Positions 10,102-20,700 of a stretch of DNA of 64,000 bases are shown here, one piece after another. The stretch covers positions 1 to 64,000 of the forward strand of contig JAFGXS010000024.1 in NCBI GenBank assembly GCA_016936505.1. Direction: 5' to 3'. Each line of letters opens with the position of its first letter. Within the stretch, counting starts at the first letter, position 1. Below the pieces are notes generated by a model. The model did no database searches. It saw only the letters and a list, made by a program, of their open reading frames with translations, and was not told the origin of the DNA. The position numbers and the translations under genes were made by a program. This stretch comes from Bacteroidales bacterium. Lineage in GTDB: Bacteria; Bacteroidota; Bacteroidia; Bacteroidales; F082.

Positions 10102-10827
10102 TTATCTTCTGTTTCTTTCACGGCGAGGTCCTCCTGTGCGAGCAGGTCCCTTACGTGAATTTGCCTGTTGCTGTGGTGCACCAGTACTTACTAATTCTGG
10201 TTTACCGTATACTTCTCCTTTGAAGATCCAGACTTTAATACCCAAACGTCCGTAAGTAGTATGTGCTTCAACCAATGAGTAATCAATGTCGGCGCGCAAT
10301 GTATGCAAAGGAATACGCCCTTCTTTGTACATTTCGCTGCGAGCCATTTCAGCACCACCGACGCGACCTGAAATAATGACTTTAATACCTTCGGCGCCTA
10401 AGCGCATGCTGGAAGCAATAGCAGTTTTGATGGCGCGACGGAAAGAAACACGTCCTTCAATCTGACGGGCAATATTTGTAGCTACAAGCTGTGCATCCAA
10501 TTCAGGACGTCTTACTTCAGAAATATTAATTTGTACTTCTTTTTTTGTAAGCTTTTTCAACTCTTCTTTCAGCTTATCAACTTCTGCACCACCTTTACCG
10601 ATGATGATACCAGGGCGAGCAGTAAAAATAGTTACAGTAACCATTTTCAAAGTACGCTGAATCATAATCTTGGCAATACCGGCTTTTGACAGCCTAACTT
10701 CCAAATATCTGCGTATGGCGTCATCTTCTACCAGTTTGCTGGAAAAATCTTTTCCACCATACCAATATGAATCCCATCCTTTGATGATTCCTAACCTAAG
10801 TCCTATTGGGTTGCTTTTCTGTCCCAT
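10102..10827 (-). CDS. rpsC: 30S ribosomal protein S3
   Basis: The 241-residue protein starts [20 protein letters not shown]. It has a type II KH domain around [17 protein letters not shown] and the C-terminal S3 domain with [13 protein letters not shown] basic extension rich in arginine follows. S3 lines the mRNA entry tunnel and contributes to helicase activity with S4 and S5. It lies between rplV (23-base gap) and rplP. Confidence 0.98.
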   Translation of the reverse strand: MGQKSNPIGLRLGIIKGWDSYWYGGKDFSSKLVEDDAIRRYLEVRLSKAGIAKIMIQRTLKMVTVTIFTARPGIIIGKGGAEVDKLKEELKKLTKKEVQINISEVRRPELDAQLVATNIARQIEGRVSFRRAIKTAIASSMRLGAEGIKVIISGRVGGAEMARSEMYKEGRIPLHTLRADIDYSLVEAHTTYGRLGIKVWIFKGEVYGKPELVSTGAPQQQANSRKGPARTGGPRRERNRR

Positions 10828-10850
10828 TAATCTTTATTATTAAGGTTTAT

Positions 10851-11300
10851 TTATTCTTTATTACTGGCAACTTCTTCTACAACTTCATTCAAAGCCTTAA
10901 CTTCTTCTACCCTGTTTCCCAAAATCAGTGTCACATGATTCGATCTTTTGCGAATACGGTGGGCACGACCCTGAGGTGCCGGTTGAACTCTTTTCAGGCT
11001 TCTACCCGAATCAACCATAATCTTGGAAATGTATAATTCGTTGTCTTCAATGCGAGCGCCTTCATTTTTAACTTCCCAGTTTGCAATAGCTGATCGCAAC
11101 AATTTATATACTTTTTCAGCTGCCTCTTTTTGAGTATGTTGTAACACATGTAAGGCTTTATCAGCATCCATGCCACGTACTAGGTCGGCAACCAATCTCA
11201 TCTTACGAGGTGAAGTAGGCACGTTTCTCAACTGCGCCATATACATACTCTTTTTTTCTGCTTTACGCTTTTCAGCACTTATGTTTTTTCTAGATCCCAT
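10851..11300 (-). CDS. rplV: 50S ribosomal protein L22
   Basis: The 149 residues contain the L22 core ([26 protein letters not shown]) and the extended hairpin around [23 protein letters not shown]. That hairpin lines the exit tunnel, where changes confer macrolide resistance in other bacteria; no insertion or deletion is obvious by eye. The roughly 20-residue N-terminal extension is common in this phylum. It lies 11 bases after rpsS. Confidence 0.98.
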   Translation of the reverse strand: MGSRKNISAEKRKAEKKSMYMAQLRNVPTSPRKMRLVADLVRGMDADKALHVLQHTQKEAAEKVYKLLRSAIANWEVKNEGARIEDNELYISKIMVDSGRSLKRVQPAPQGRAHRIRKRSNHVTLILGNRVEEVKALNEVVEEVASNKE

Positions 11301-11311
11301 TGGTTTGTGCT

Positions 11312-11590
11312 TTATTTTTTACCTTTATCTTTTTTACCAGCATGACCCCTAAAGATACGAGTTGGGGCAAACTCACCGAGTTTATGTCCTACCATGTTTT
11401 CCGTAACGTAAACCGGAATGAATTTATTTCCATTATGAACGGCAATGGTTTGTCCTACAAAATCCGGAGAAATCATAGAAGCACGTGACCAAGTTTTAAT
11501 CACAGTTTTCTTACCAGACTCAACATTAGCCAGTACTTTCTTTTCCAGTTTAAAGTGGATATAGGGTCCTTTTTTTAATGAACGGCTCAT
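11312..11590 (-). CDS. rpsS: 30S ribosomal protein S19
   Basis: The 92-residue product reads [20 protein letters not shown] and contains the S19 signature [23 protein letters not shown]19 lies in the 30S head next to S13 and near the A site. It follows rplB after 27 bases and precedes rplV. Confidence 0.98.
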   Translation of the reverse strand: MSRSLKKGPYIHFKLEKKVLANVESGKKTVIKTWSRASMISPDFVGQTIAVHNGNKFIPVYVTENMVGHKLGEFAPTRIFRGHAGKKDKGKK

Positions 11591-11617
11591 ATTAGTATCA
11601 ATTTATTACGGCTACTA

Positions 11618-12439
11618 TTACTTTCTTCTTTCAATAATGTATCTGTTCGAATCCTTCTTAGGAGTACGTGTTTTGTAACCCTTTGCAGGAATACCTTTAC
11701 GTGAACGTGGGTGTCCACCTGATGCACGACCTTCACCACCACCCATTGGGTGATCAACGGGGTTCATAGCAACACCACGAACTCTGGGACGACGGCCTAG
11801 CCATCTGCTACGACCTGCTTTACCAGATTTTTCAAGGCTGTGTTCTCCATTTGAAACCATACCAACAGTTGCACGACATGATTGCAAAATCATACGGGTT
11901 TCACCTGAAGGCATTTTGATAATCGCAAATTTGCCTTCACGTGTAAGCAACTGGGCATATGATCCTGCACTACGTGCCAATTTTGCTCCCTGTCCAGGAC
12001 GAAGTTCAATATTATGAATTACTGTACCAAAAGGAACCTCACTTAAATAAAGTGTATTACCTACTTCTGGGGCTACACCTTTTCCTGAAGCTACTTCTTG
12101 CCCAACTTTCAATCCCTGTGGTGCAATAATATACCTCTTTTCGCCATCAGCATAACTTACCAAGGCAATACGGGCTGTACGATTTGGATCGTACTCAATA
12201 GTCTTGACTACAGCAGGAACACCTTCTTTATCGCGCTTGAAATCGATAATTCTGTACCGTTGTTTATGACCGCCACCTATATTGCGAACTGTCATTTTAC
12301 CTTCACCGTTACGGCCGCCGGTACTATTCTTTTTTGCCAATAAACTTTTTTCAGGTTTACTGGTTGTAATCTCATCGAACGCGCTGATTACTTTGAAGCG
12401 CTGTCCTGGTGTCGTCGGTTTATATTTTTTCAGAGCCAT
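11618..12439 (-). CDS. rplB: 50S ribosomal protein L2
   Basis: The 273 residues are the normal L2 length. The RNA-binding domain ([22 protein letters not shown]) is followed by the C-terminal signature around [11 protein letters not shown], whose conserved histidine lies near the peptidyl-transferase centre. L2 is needed for subunit association. It is placed 5 bases after rplW. Confidence 0.98.
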   Translation of the reverse strand: MALKKYKPTTPGQRFKVISAFDEITTSKPEKSLLAKKNSTGGRNGEGKMTVRNIGGGHKQRYRIIDFKRDKEGVPAVVKTIEYDPNRTARIALVSYADGEKRYIIAPQGLKVGQEVASGKGVAPEVGNTLYLSEVPFGTVIHNIELRPGQGAKLARSAGSYAQLLTREGKFAIIKMPSGETRMILQSCRATVGMVSNGEHSLEKSGKAGRSRWLGRRPRVRGVAMNPVDHPMGGGEGRASGGHPRSRKGIPAKGYKTRTPKKDSNRYIIERRK

Positions 12440-12444
12440 GTCTT

Positions 12445-12735
12445 CTAGATATTGCTAAAAAAATCAATCGTTTCTCCATCGGCCAGAGTTACTACAGCTT
12501 TTTTGAAAGCTTTAGTTCTGCCGGATAAAATTCCTGCTTTAGTATAGCGCATTTTGCTTTTGCCGGAATAATTCATGGTATTTACAGAAACCACCTGTAC
12601 ATTGTACAAATCCTCAATCGCTGATTTAATCTGGATTTTATTTGCTTTTTTATCCACAATAAATCCATATTGATTGAGCTTGTCGCCTTTGGCGGTCATC
12701 TTCTCTGTAATTACCGGTTTTAATAATACACTCAT
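12445..12735 (-). CDS. rplW: 50S ribosomal protein L23
   Basis: The 96-residue protein starts [25 protein letters not shown] and holds the L23 core [26 protein letters not shown]23 is the main docking point for trigger factor and SRP at the tunnel exit. It lies 11 bases after rplD and 5 before rplB. Confidence 0.98.
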   Translation of the reverse strand: MSVLLKPVITEKMTAKGDKLNQYGFIVDKKANKIQIKSAIEDLYNVQVVSVNTMNYSGKSKMRYTKAGILSGRTKAFKKAVVTLADGETIDFFSNI

Positions 12736-12746
12736 CTTATTCAGAT

Positions 12747-13379
12747 TTATTTTTTAGATAACAATTCTTCTGTACTTTTTACAGCACTTTCCATAAAAAT
12801 GACTGTCTTTGCATCCAAAATATCATAAGTGTTGAGGCTTTCTGCTCTCTGTACTTTAGTACCCTGAATGTTACGGGAAGCGAAATAAAGGTTTCTATCC
12901 ATTTCATTCACTACCAGCAAAGTTTTCTGGTTATCCAGTTTCAGATCAGTCAATACTTGTCTGAATTGTTTTGTCTTAAAAGTTTCAAATTTGAAATCTT
13001 CCACAATCACCACTTGATTTCCGGTTACTTTGTAACTCAAAGCAGACTGACGGGCCAAACGTTTCAGTTTTTTATTCACTTTTGACCTGTAATCGCGGGG
13101 ATGAGGTCCAAAAACACGGCCACCGCCTCGGAAAAGAGGGTTCTTGATATCACCGAAACGTGCAGTACCGGTTCCTTTTTGCTTTTTCAGTTTCCTTGTA
13201 CTTCCAGCAACATCACTACGTTCTCTTGAATCGTGAGTACCCTGGCGTTTGTTTGCCTGAATGTATTTCACATCAAGATAAATAGCGTGGTCGTTAGGCT
13301 CGATGGCAAAAAGCGCATCATCGAGGTTTACCTTGCGGCCGGTATCTTGTCCGTTAATGTTTACTACTACTAACTCCAT
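12747..13379 (-). CDS. rplD: 50S ribosomal protein L4
   Basis: This 210-residue L4 has the conserved loop ([32 protein letters not shown]) that reaches into the exit tunnel and meets L22. In E. coli L4 also represses the S10 operon; whether it does so here cannot be seen. The start overlaps the end of rplC by ten bases, suggesting coupled translation. Confidence 0.98.
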   Translation of the reverse strand: MELVVVNINGQDTGRKVNLDDALFAIEPNDHAIYLDVKYIQANKRQGTHDSRERSDVAGSTRKLKKQKGTGTARFGDIKNPLFRGGGRVFGPHPRDYRSKVNKKLKRLARQSALSYKVTGNQVVIVEDFKFETFKTKQFRQVLTDLKLDNQKTLLVVNEMDRNLYFASRNIQGTKVQRAESLNTYDILDAKTVIFMESAVKSTEELLSKK

Positions 13380-13993
13380 CTTTCCAGAATTACATATGAA
13401 TTATTTGGTCCAGGTACCGAACCTTTTACTACAATTACATTCTTTTCAGGGATGATTCTCATAACCTGAAGGTTAATCATCTTCACACGGTTTCCACCAG
13501 TTCTACCTGCCATGCGTAATCCTTTAAATACACGTGAAGGATATGAAGATGCACCCAGTGAACCAGGGGCACGCAAACGGTTATGCTGACCGTGAGTTGC
13601 ATCATTTACACCACGGAAACCATGACGTTTAACAACACCCTGAAAACCTTTACCCTTGCTGGTACCAACAACATCCACAAATTCACCTTCCTGAAAAACC
13701 TCGACGGTTACCAATTCACCAAATTCTTTCTTTTCTTCAAAGCGGGTGAACTCAGCAACGTATTTTTTAGGTGTCGTATTTGCTTTAGCAAAGTGACCTT
13801 TTTCTGCGCTGGTAGTATGCTTTTCTTTTTTCTCGTCAAAGGCAAGCTGAACAGCTGAGTAACCGTCTTTATCCATTGTGCGGATTTGTGTTACCACACA
13901 TGGACCGGCTTCAATTACGGTGCAAGGTACATTTTTACCATTTGCATCGAAAATACTGGTCATGCCTATTTTTTTTCCAATTATTCCTGACAT
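13370..13993 (-). CDS. rplC: 50S ribosomal protein L3
   Basis: The 207 residues open with [20 protein letters not shown] and include the L3 signature [15 protein letters not shown] and the tip region [29 protein letters not shown] that approaches the peptidyl-transferase centre. L3 is one of the first proteins in 50S assembly. It lies 29 bases after rpsJ and overlaps rplD. Confidence 0.98.
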   Translation of the reverse strand: MSGIIGKKIGMTSIFDANGKNVPCTVIEAGPCVVTQIRTMDKDGYSAVQLAFDEKKEKHTTSAEKGHFAKANTTPKKYVAEFTRFEEKKEFGELVTVEVFQEGEFVDVVGTSKGKGFQGVVKRHGFRGVNDATHGQHNRLRAPGSLGASSYPSRVFKGLRMAGRTGGNRVKMINLQVMRIIPEKNVIVVKGSVPGPNNSYVILERWS

Positions 13994-14022
13994 TGCTTTA
14001 TTCTTTAAGCCTTAAACGTTTA

Positions 14023-14328
14023 TCAAACTTTAATCTCAACTTCAACTCCACTTGGCAATTCGAGCTTCATCAATGCATCGATGGTTTTTGATGTAGAGTT
14101 AAATACATCCATCAATCTTTTGTAAGTGCTCAGCTCAAACTGTTCCCTTGATTTTTTGTTAACAAAGGTAGAGCGGTTTACGGTAAACACCTTTTTATGA
14201 GTTGGTAATGGAATAGGACCATTAACAATAGCTCCGGTGGATTTTACCGTCTTTACGATCTTCTCAGCAGACTTATCTACCAAATTATGATCGTATGATT
14301 TCAGCTTTATTCTAATTCTTTGGTTCAC
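14023..14328 (-). CDS. rpsJ: 30S ribosomal protein S10 (NusE)
   Basis: The 101 residues match S10 ([21 protein letters not shown], then [21 protein letters not shown]). S10 is in the 30S head and, as NusE, also binds NusB and NusG in antitermination. It follows fusA by only 15 bases: tuf, which lies between them in Proteobacteria, is absent, so the str and S10 clusters are joined. Confidence 0.98.
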   Translation of the reverse strand: MNQRIRIKLKSYDHNLVDKSAEKIVKTVKSTGAIVNGPIPLPTHKKVFTVNRSTFVNKKSREQFELSTYKRLMDVFNSTSKTIDALMKLELPSGVEVEIKV

Positions 14329-14343
14329 TTTATATAAAGTTTA

Positions 14344-16458
14344 TTAACTAACAATTCCTTTTACTTTATTGATCACTCCTTCAGCAATTGATTCAGGAGC
14401 TTGCTGATAGTTGTAGAATTCCATAGTTGAAGTTGCACGACCTGAAGTCAGTGTACGTAGTGAAGTAACGTATCCAAACATTTCTGACAATGGAACCTTG
14501 GCTTTAACAACCTGGAAACCGATTTTAGCAGAAATATCTTCCAAAATAGCTCTTCTACGTGTTAAGTCGCCAGTTACATCACCTAAATAATCATCCGGAG
14601 TAACAACTTCCAGTTTCATAATAGGTTCCAACATTACTGACTTAGCTTTTTTGGCAGCAGTTTTGAACCCTAATTTTGCAGCCATTTCAAAAGACAGCTG
14701 GTCTGAATCTACAGGGTGAAAACTACCGTCAAACAATCGTACACGCATTCTTTCCAGAGGGAAACCTGCGAGAACACCATTCTGCATAGCAGCTTCAAAA
14801 CCTTTTTTAACTGAAGGAATAAATTCTTTAGGAATATTACCACCTTTAACTTCATCAACAAATTCCAAACCTTCTTCATTGGTTGTAGCAGGTCCGAGTT
14901 CAAACTGAATATCGGCAAACTTACCACGACCACCGGTTTGTTTTTTGTAAACTTCACGGTGTGTAATATCTGAAACGATGGCTTCTTTATAGGCAACCTG
15001 AGGCTGACCAATATTGCACTCCACTTTAAACTCGCGTTTCAAACGGTCGATCAAAATATCAAGGTGCAACTCACCCATTCCTGAAATAATTGTCTGTCCT
15101 GAATCCGGGTCAGTACTTACTTTAAAAGTAGGGTCTTCTTCAGCCAATTTTGCCAAAGCCATACCCATACGATCCATATCTCCCTGAGTTTTAGGCTCAA
15201 TAGAAATACTAATCACCGGTTCGGGGAACGACATAGATTCAAGTACAATAGGATGCTTTTCATCTGTCAAAGTATCACCTGTACGGATGGTTTTAAAACC
15301 AACAGCTGCACCAATATCACCAGCTTCAATTTTTTCCAAAGGATTTTGCTGGTTAGCATGCATCTGCATGATACGACTGATACGTTCCTTTTTACCTGTA
15401 TTTACATTCAAAACATATGAACCAGCTGTTAAAGTACCTGAATAAACACGGAAGAAACACAGCCTGCCTACATAAGGATCAGTAGCAATTTTAAAGGCCA
15501 ACGCAGAGAAATTATCGTCTGGGTCAGGACTTCTGTATTCTTCTTTTTCAGTATCAGGATTCATACCCTTTACAGAATCAATATCAAGTGGACTGGGTAA
15601 AAATTCGATAACGGCATTCAACAACATCTGAACACCTTTATTTTTGAACGCTGAACCACACATTACAGGAGTAATCCGCATATCCAGAGTAGCTTTTCTA
15701 ATCACATCGATCATTTCCTGTTCAGTGATTGAATGAGGATCATCCATGAATTTTTCAAGCAACTCGTCACGTTCTTCTGCTACTCCTTCAATCAACTTCA
15801 TTCTGTAGTTGTATGCAGTTTCCTGCAAATCTTCAGGAATAGGAATTTCTACAATCTTGGTTCCCTGTGATGTATCATCCCAAACAAAAGCTTTATCTTT
15901 AACCAAGTCAACAACACCACGGAAGTTTTCTTCAGAACCAATCGGAATCTGAATAGGAACAGGGTTTGATCCTAAACGTTCTCTGATTTGTTCAACAACT
16001 GAATAAAAATCAGCTCCTGAACGGTCCATTTTATTGATAAAGCTAATACGCGGAACTTTATATTTGTCTGCCTGACGCCATACTGTTTCTGACTGGGGCT
16101 CAACACCACCAACAGCACAGAATAACGCAACAGCACCATCAAGAACACGCAAAGAACGTTCTACCTCAACGGTAAAATCAACGTGTCCAGGAGTATCAAT
16201 AATATTGATCTTATGCCGTTTATTGAATAAATCCCAAAATACAGTAGTCGCAGCAGATGTAATGGTAATACCTCTTTCTTGTTCCTGTACCATCCAGTCC
16301 ATGGTAGCTGCTCCCTCGTGTACCTCACCAATTTTATAATTTTTACCTGTATAAAAAAGTATGCGTTCGGTAGTTGTTGTTTTACCGGCGTCAATGTGAG
16401 CCATAATCCCGATATTTCGGGTCAATTGCAATTTGCTATTTGTTTTATCTGTTGCCAT
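14344..16458 (-). CDS. fusA: Translation elongation factor G
   Basis: I use the ATG that gives [17 protein letters not shown] (704 residues); the track's longer version begins at a TTG. EF-G is the GTPase that drives translocation and, with RRF, ribosome recycling. GTPase motifs are clear: P-loop [11 protein letters not shown], switch [10 protein letters not shown], and NKMD. The sequence continues through domain II, the domain IV loop region ([13 protein letters not shown]) and a C-terminal domain V ([22 protein letters not shown]). It follows rpsG after 23 bases. Confidence 0.98.
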   Translation of the reverse strand: MATDKTNSKLQLTRNIGIMAHIDAGKTTTTERILFYTGKNYKIGEVHEGAATMDWMVQEQERGITITSAATTVFWDLFNKRHKINIIDTPGHVDFTVEVERSLRVLDGAVALFCAVGGVEPQSETVWRQADKYKVPRISFINKMDRSGADFYSVVEQIRERLGSNPVPIQIPIGSEENFRGVVDLVKDKAFVWDDTSQGTKIVEIPIPEDLQETAYNYRMKLIEGVAEERDELLEKFMDDPHSITEQEMIDVIRKATLDMRITPVMCGSAFKNKGVQMLLNAVIEFLPSPLDIDSVKGMNPDTEKEEYRSPDPDDNFSALAFKIATDPYVGRLCFFRVYSGTLTAGSYVLNVNTGKKERISRIMQMHANQQNPLEKIEAGDIGAAVGFKTIRTGDTLTDEKHPIVLESMSFPEPVISISIEPKTQGDMDRMGMALAKLAEEDPTFKVSTDPDSGQTIISGMGELHLDILIDRLKREFKVECNIGQPQVAYKEAIVSDITHREVYKKQTGGRGKFADIQFELGPATTNEEGLEFVDEVKGGNIPKEFIPSVKKGFEAAMQNGVLAGFPLERMRVRLFDGSFHPVDSDQLSFEMAAKLGFKTAAKKAKSVMLEPIMKLEVVTPDDYLGDVTGDLTRRRAILEDISAKIGFQVVKAKVPLSEMFGYVTSLRTLTSGRATSTMEFYNYQQAPESIAEGVINKVKGIVS

Positions 16459-16481
16459 TGTATTTTCTCGCAAATGCTATT

Positions 16482-16955
16482 TTAGAATCTAAAGTGTGAG
16501 AATGCTTTGTTAGCTTCTGCCATACGGTGTGTATCTTCCTTTTTCTTGAAAGCAGCACCTTCTTCTTTATAAGCAGCAATAATTTCACCGGCAAGTTTCT
16601 GACCCATGCTTTTCTCATGGCGTTTACGGGCAAAATTGATCATATTCTTCATGCCAATGGATTGTTTCCTGTTTGCAGGAATTTCCGAAGGAATTTGGAA
16701 TGTTGCACCACCAATTCTACGGCTTCTAACCTCAACAGCAGGTGTAACATTGGCCAAAGCCCTTTTCCACACATCCAATGCATTTTCTTCTTCACCGATT
16801 TTTCCGGATACGATTTCCATCGCATCATAAAAAATATTATAAGCTACACTTTTCTTTCCGTGCATCATAATATTGTTCACAAATTTCGTCACCAAAACAT
16901 CATTAAATTTTGGATCGGGAAGAATGATTCTTTTTCTTGGTTTAGTCTTTCTCAT
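16482..16955 (-). CDS. rpsG: 30S ribosomal protein S7
   Basis: The 157-residue S7 starts [30 protein letters not shown] and keeps the signature [24 protein letters not shown]. It is a primary binder that organises the 30S head and the E site. The gene lies between rpsL (35-base gap) and fusA. A 149-residue antisense ORF over it is a shadow. Confidence 0.98.
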   Translation of the reverse strand: MRKTKPRKRIILPDPKFNDVLVTKFVNNIMMHGKKSVAYNIFYDAMEIVSGKIGEEENALDVWKRALANVTPAVEVRSRRIGGATFQIPSEIPANRKQSIGMKNMINFARKRHEKSMGQKLAGEIIAAYKEEGAAFKKKEDTHRMAEANKAFSHFRF

Positions 16956-16990
16956 TGTATCTTTGAGATTAAATAATCCTTTTTAATTCC

Positions 16991-17368
16991 TTATTTTTTC
17001 TTAGGACGTTTAGTTCCATATTTTGATCTACGCTGCGTACGACCATCTACACCTGATGTATCAAGCGCTCCTCTGATAATGTGGTAACGAACACCAGGTA
17101 AATCTTTCACACGACCACCACGAATCATTACGATTGAGTGCTCCTGCAAATTATGACCTTCGCCTGGAATGTAAGCATTCACTTCTTTACCATTAGTCAA
17201 ACGTACTCTGGCTACTTTACGCATAGCAGAGTTTGGTTTTTTAGGTGTAGTAGTATATACCCTTACACAAACTCCACGACGTTGAGGACAGGAGTCCAAT
17301 GCCGGGGATTTACTTTTATCCACCAGTTTTTTACGACCTTTTCTTACTAACTGTTGTATTGTCGGCAT
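16991..17368 (-). CDS. rpsL: 30S ribosomal protein S12
   Basis: The 125 residues are typical S12 ([24 protein letters not shown]). The decoding loop [13 protein letters not shown] and the [13 protein letters not shown] motif have lysines at both positions (K43, K88) where changes give streptomycin resistance or dependence in other bacteria, so these positions are wild type. This is the first gene of the 17-kb ribosomal cluster and has promoter candidates directly upstream. Confidence 0.98.
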   Translation of the reverse strand: MPTIQQLVRKGRKKLVDKSKSPALDSCPQRRGVCVRVYTTTPKKPNSAMRKVARVRLTNGKEVNAYIPGEGHNLQEHSIVMIRGGRVKDLPGVRYHIIRGALDTSGVDGRTQRRSKYGTKRPKKK

Positions 17369-17411
17369 AACAATAATTTATTAATCTTTAAACCTCATTT
17401 TTTTGGAGGTG

Positions 17412-17419
17412 CAAAAGTA
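17412..17419 (-). promoter_or_regulatory. Proximal -7 element for rpsL
   Basis: On the minus strand the sequence TACTTTTG followed by CACC fits the Bacteroidota -7 consensus TAnnTTTG. It would give a leader of about 35-40 bases before the rpsL ATG. No good -33 box is visible at the expected distance, and a second overlapping match (TAATTTTG) lies just upstream. Confidence 0.5.
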
Positions 17420-17482
17420 CAAAATTATTTTGTAAGTACTTTACTTTCTGTTAAAAAAAATTCGAAAGGAAATTTGACAAGG

Positions 17483-17607
17483 AGGGTATCTTAAAACATC
17501 AACAAGAGTTTATATCTATTCCTGCTGCTGAAACCTATACCGTTTTACCTTATCAGGTTCCTTTAACTATGTCAGATTCAATAACTTTTTACAAATCGCT
17601 ATTAAAT
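17483..17607 (-). ncRNA. Possible structured leader or small RNA with partial TPP-aptamer resemblance
   Basis: Downstream of the distal promoter, the minus-strand RNA contains CTGACATAG, then GGAACCTGATAAGG, then GGTATAGG, and a CCCTCC run further on. The order and spacing recall the 3' half of the TPP aptamer (CUGAGA, GAACCUGAU, GGnUAAUnCC, GUAGG). The 5' arm with GGGGUGC is missing and CTGAGA reads CTGACA, so binding is doubtful. GGAACCT can pair with AGGTTTC. It may be a degenerate riboswitch, another leader or a small RNA. Confidence 0.3.
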
Positions 17608-17614
17608 CGGGGTG

Positions 17615-17644
17615 CAAAGGTAAGAATATAATTTGAATTCGCAA
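17615..17644 (-). promoter_or_regulatory. Distal promoter upstream of rpsL
   Basis: Minus-strand TTG at the -33 position, 19 bases, then TACCTTTG followed by CACCCC is a close fit to the Bacteroidota housekeeping promoter. Transcription would begin about 240 bases before rpsL and read through the putative structured leader. Confidence 0.55.
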
Positions 17645-17702
17645 GCGTTACTCTAAAAATATTAGTTTTTTTTTCGCAAGAATCTGAATTACTATTAAAA
17701 CA

Positions 17703-17732
17703 AATCCCGACAACAATCAAGTTATCGGGATT
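17703..17732 (-). terminator. Intrinsic terminator of the exported-protein cluster
   Basis: On the minus strand AATCCCGATAAC and GTTGTCGGGATT form a 12-pair stem (one G-T) with loop TTGATT, followed by a T-rich tail. It starts about 21 bases after the stop of the 1731-residue gene. Confidence 0.75.
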
Positions 17733-17753
17733 TTCAGATGACAGTTAAATTAG

Positions 17754-20700
17754 TTAATTTAGTTTGGACTGAATTTGTCCGATTAGAGCTTGCAAATTTT
17801 GTAGTAAAGTTTTTAGCTGTTCATCCTGACACTTTTCTAAAGACCTGTCCACATATCCTCTCGAAATGATTACCCACAATAAGGCCCGCTGTTTGTCCGA
17901 CTTACGCAAAGCAGCATCAGCTTGTCCCAAAGCATATACCGAACGGGTAGCGTGCATCACTGTGAAAATATCAGGCAAATTGGGGGCACTGTACAAAGCA
18001 GCTCTCAGTAATGGCATAGCCTCACTGCATAACTGGCCCGCCTGGGCAAAGTTCCCCTGTCCCAGAGTGGTAATGGACAAATCCAAAGCTCTGACAGTTT
18101 CCACATAAAATTCCTGAGCAGTTTTTGCATCAAGGCGTTTTGGAACTGTTATTTGTATGGTGTTTCTTCCTATAATCTTCCCTCCCATTACAAATTCTGC
18201 CCTATAGCTTCCCGGATTCAAAGGAGCATCATACGAAATGATAGCAGCATCAAAAAATGTAGCTTGCGGCACTATCTGATAATTCCCTACATTAATAGGT
18301 TGAGATTGATTGTTCAGATACCAGTTGACGGTTAGTGGCATATTACGGCTCACCTTCACAGGACAACGAGCCACCAACAAAGCATCACCGTATTCCACAG
18401 CAGATTTTGAAAGCAATTCATGGTACTGCCCGTCAGGACTCGGGCTGACATGCAACGGATAAACAGCTAAACTTGTATTTGATGTACGAGGTTTTACTGT
18501 TGCACGTGCCGTGGGTGTACCTGTTTTCTTTACTGCAGCAAGTTTTAGCTTTTCATGATTTCTTCTCTGACTTTCCACATCGCGCCAGTCTGAAGCTAAT
18601 CTTTTTTGAACGTTAAATTCTGTCTGTTCCAGTTTTGGAGCACCTTTTTTGGCCACCATTTTTTGTCCCGGAACCAGGTAACCAACATCACTTCCTGAAC
18701 GTGTTTCGACAACACCTTTATATAAGAAGGTCTCTGTTGTTTTGTCGGGAGACACTTTAACTTCAAATGTTGTTCCCCGAACGCCTACTGCGCAGGTGGG
18801 TGTAATAACCAGAAATTTGCTTCCTTTTTTGGTTACATCGACGTAAGCATCACCTCTTTTAATCAGTAATTTATTTTCACTGTAAAATTCTACCTCAGCA
18901 TCAGGTTTAATAGCCAGGTAAGCTTTGTCAGATGTATATGTGACAGAAACATCTTTGGCATCGCTACTCGTTTTGATTTTATCACCGGGAAAAATTAAAA
19001 TGTGACTATCGGTCACTTCCTCCCATTTTGAACTGCCCATCCGCATCATATAAACTTTTCCCGCCCCGGTATTTAAGGTCATTTCGGCTACTTCCAAAAA
19101 GTTACCCTTGGTTTGTGTTTCACTTTCGACAACCTCATCGTTCAGTTTTGCCACCAGGGTTTGTGCTTCGTTCCATGTTTCAGGCCTTATTTCCTCAAAC
19201 TTGGCAACTGCTTCAGGAACAGCCTTTTTTGGCGCTTTAAGCTGTTCCAGCATTTTTTTGGCCCTGGCGTTGTTGGGATCAATACTCAAAGCCCTTTCAT
19301 ATTGATGAATCACTTTTTTATCACACTCCATTTTATTATAAGCATGACTTCCCCATTGTGCTTTTCGTGTCATTTCACGCCATACCTCTGCTGTAGTACA
19401 ATACATATCCGAGAGTTCTTCCTTGGTTTTTAAGTTCTTGATTTGAGATACGAACTGGTCAGAGGTATTCACCAGTTGGGCCGCTAGCTGGAAAAAGTCC
19501 TCTTTAGCTTTGTTCGAAAAGACCCGGCCTGAATAGTTTAATAATTTATAGGCCAGCGAATAATTCATGAATATTCTGTTTTCAGAATATTTTGCCCTGC
19601 TGGCTATTTGCGCAGCCTGATGCATCAAATCCAAACTCTCCTGTTTGGGATTGCTTGCCTGTAATGTCGTTTGAGGTGCACTCTTATTTTCCCAGTAAGG
19701 CTTATCAAAGGCTTTATCAGCTTTCTCCATTTTTTCGCTCACTTGTTTGCCTAGCGTTTCCAGTTCCTCACGTTGCAACTTTTTGTAATCGGCTTCGTCC
19801 GTTACATTCGTATTATCCGGCTGGTCAATTCTAGTTGTAGAATTATTTTGCGGCTGATAAGCAATGTTAGTATTTGCGCCGGTTGTTATATTGTAATTAT
19901 TCCATACAGCCTTGAACAACTCGGTTTTTTCACTTTGTGGGATTTGAACAAGGCCCATATATCTTTTTAGTGAAGACAAATCATAATTATCAATGGAAGG
20001 AATATTATCAAAGTTGCTATACGCTTTTTGATTCAGCTTAATTCCTTTCTCATCTTCTTTTCCTCCAAATGAATGTATTACCTTACCGTCCTGATTCACA
20101 CGTAATCCCAATCCATAAGATTTAAGCTTGCCATTGATCCTTAAGCTCGTCAATTGACCGTCACGATTCCAGTAAGCAGAGTAAATTTCCTGACCTTCTG
20201 AATATAGCACTTTGTACCTTGGTAGTTTCATTTCACGATCATACCAACCCTTCATTCCAACTATATCGTGATCCACATAAAAGATCATCCTTATTGCAAA
20301 GTCATTATCATAATATACTCTCCACACAGCTGCATTTGATGGAATATTCAGTTTTGACAATTCAGAACCGGCCCATCCGGGATCAGGAACAGAGTTTGGA
20401 GCAATACCAGGTGCAACCCGAAGTCTATCAATGATATCTGACGGGGGCAATTCTGGGTATTGCCCTAACAATATCTGGTATGCATTCAATGTATAGGCCC
20501 GATCGTCCAGATTATAATAGTTAGTTTTTGACCCATTATTGACAAGCCGGGGTCCTACGATCTTTTTATCAGCATACTGTCCATTTTGTAATTTTCTGTA
20601 TTTTATATAGAAGTTATTGAGTTTGCCTGTCTCTCTGTCCCAAAACCTGTGAACCTCCTTATTCCCAAGCATTATACTTTCGCGTACCAGCACAGCTCTT

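Noticed and set aside
16459-16473. TTG start for fusA adding five codons
   Set aside because: The downstream ATG gives the conserved EF-G N-terminus and a normal gap after rpsG.
16527-16976. 149-codon plus-strand ORF over rpsG
   Set aside because: Antisense shadow of a fully conserved ribosomal gene.
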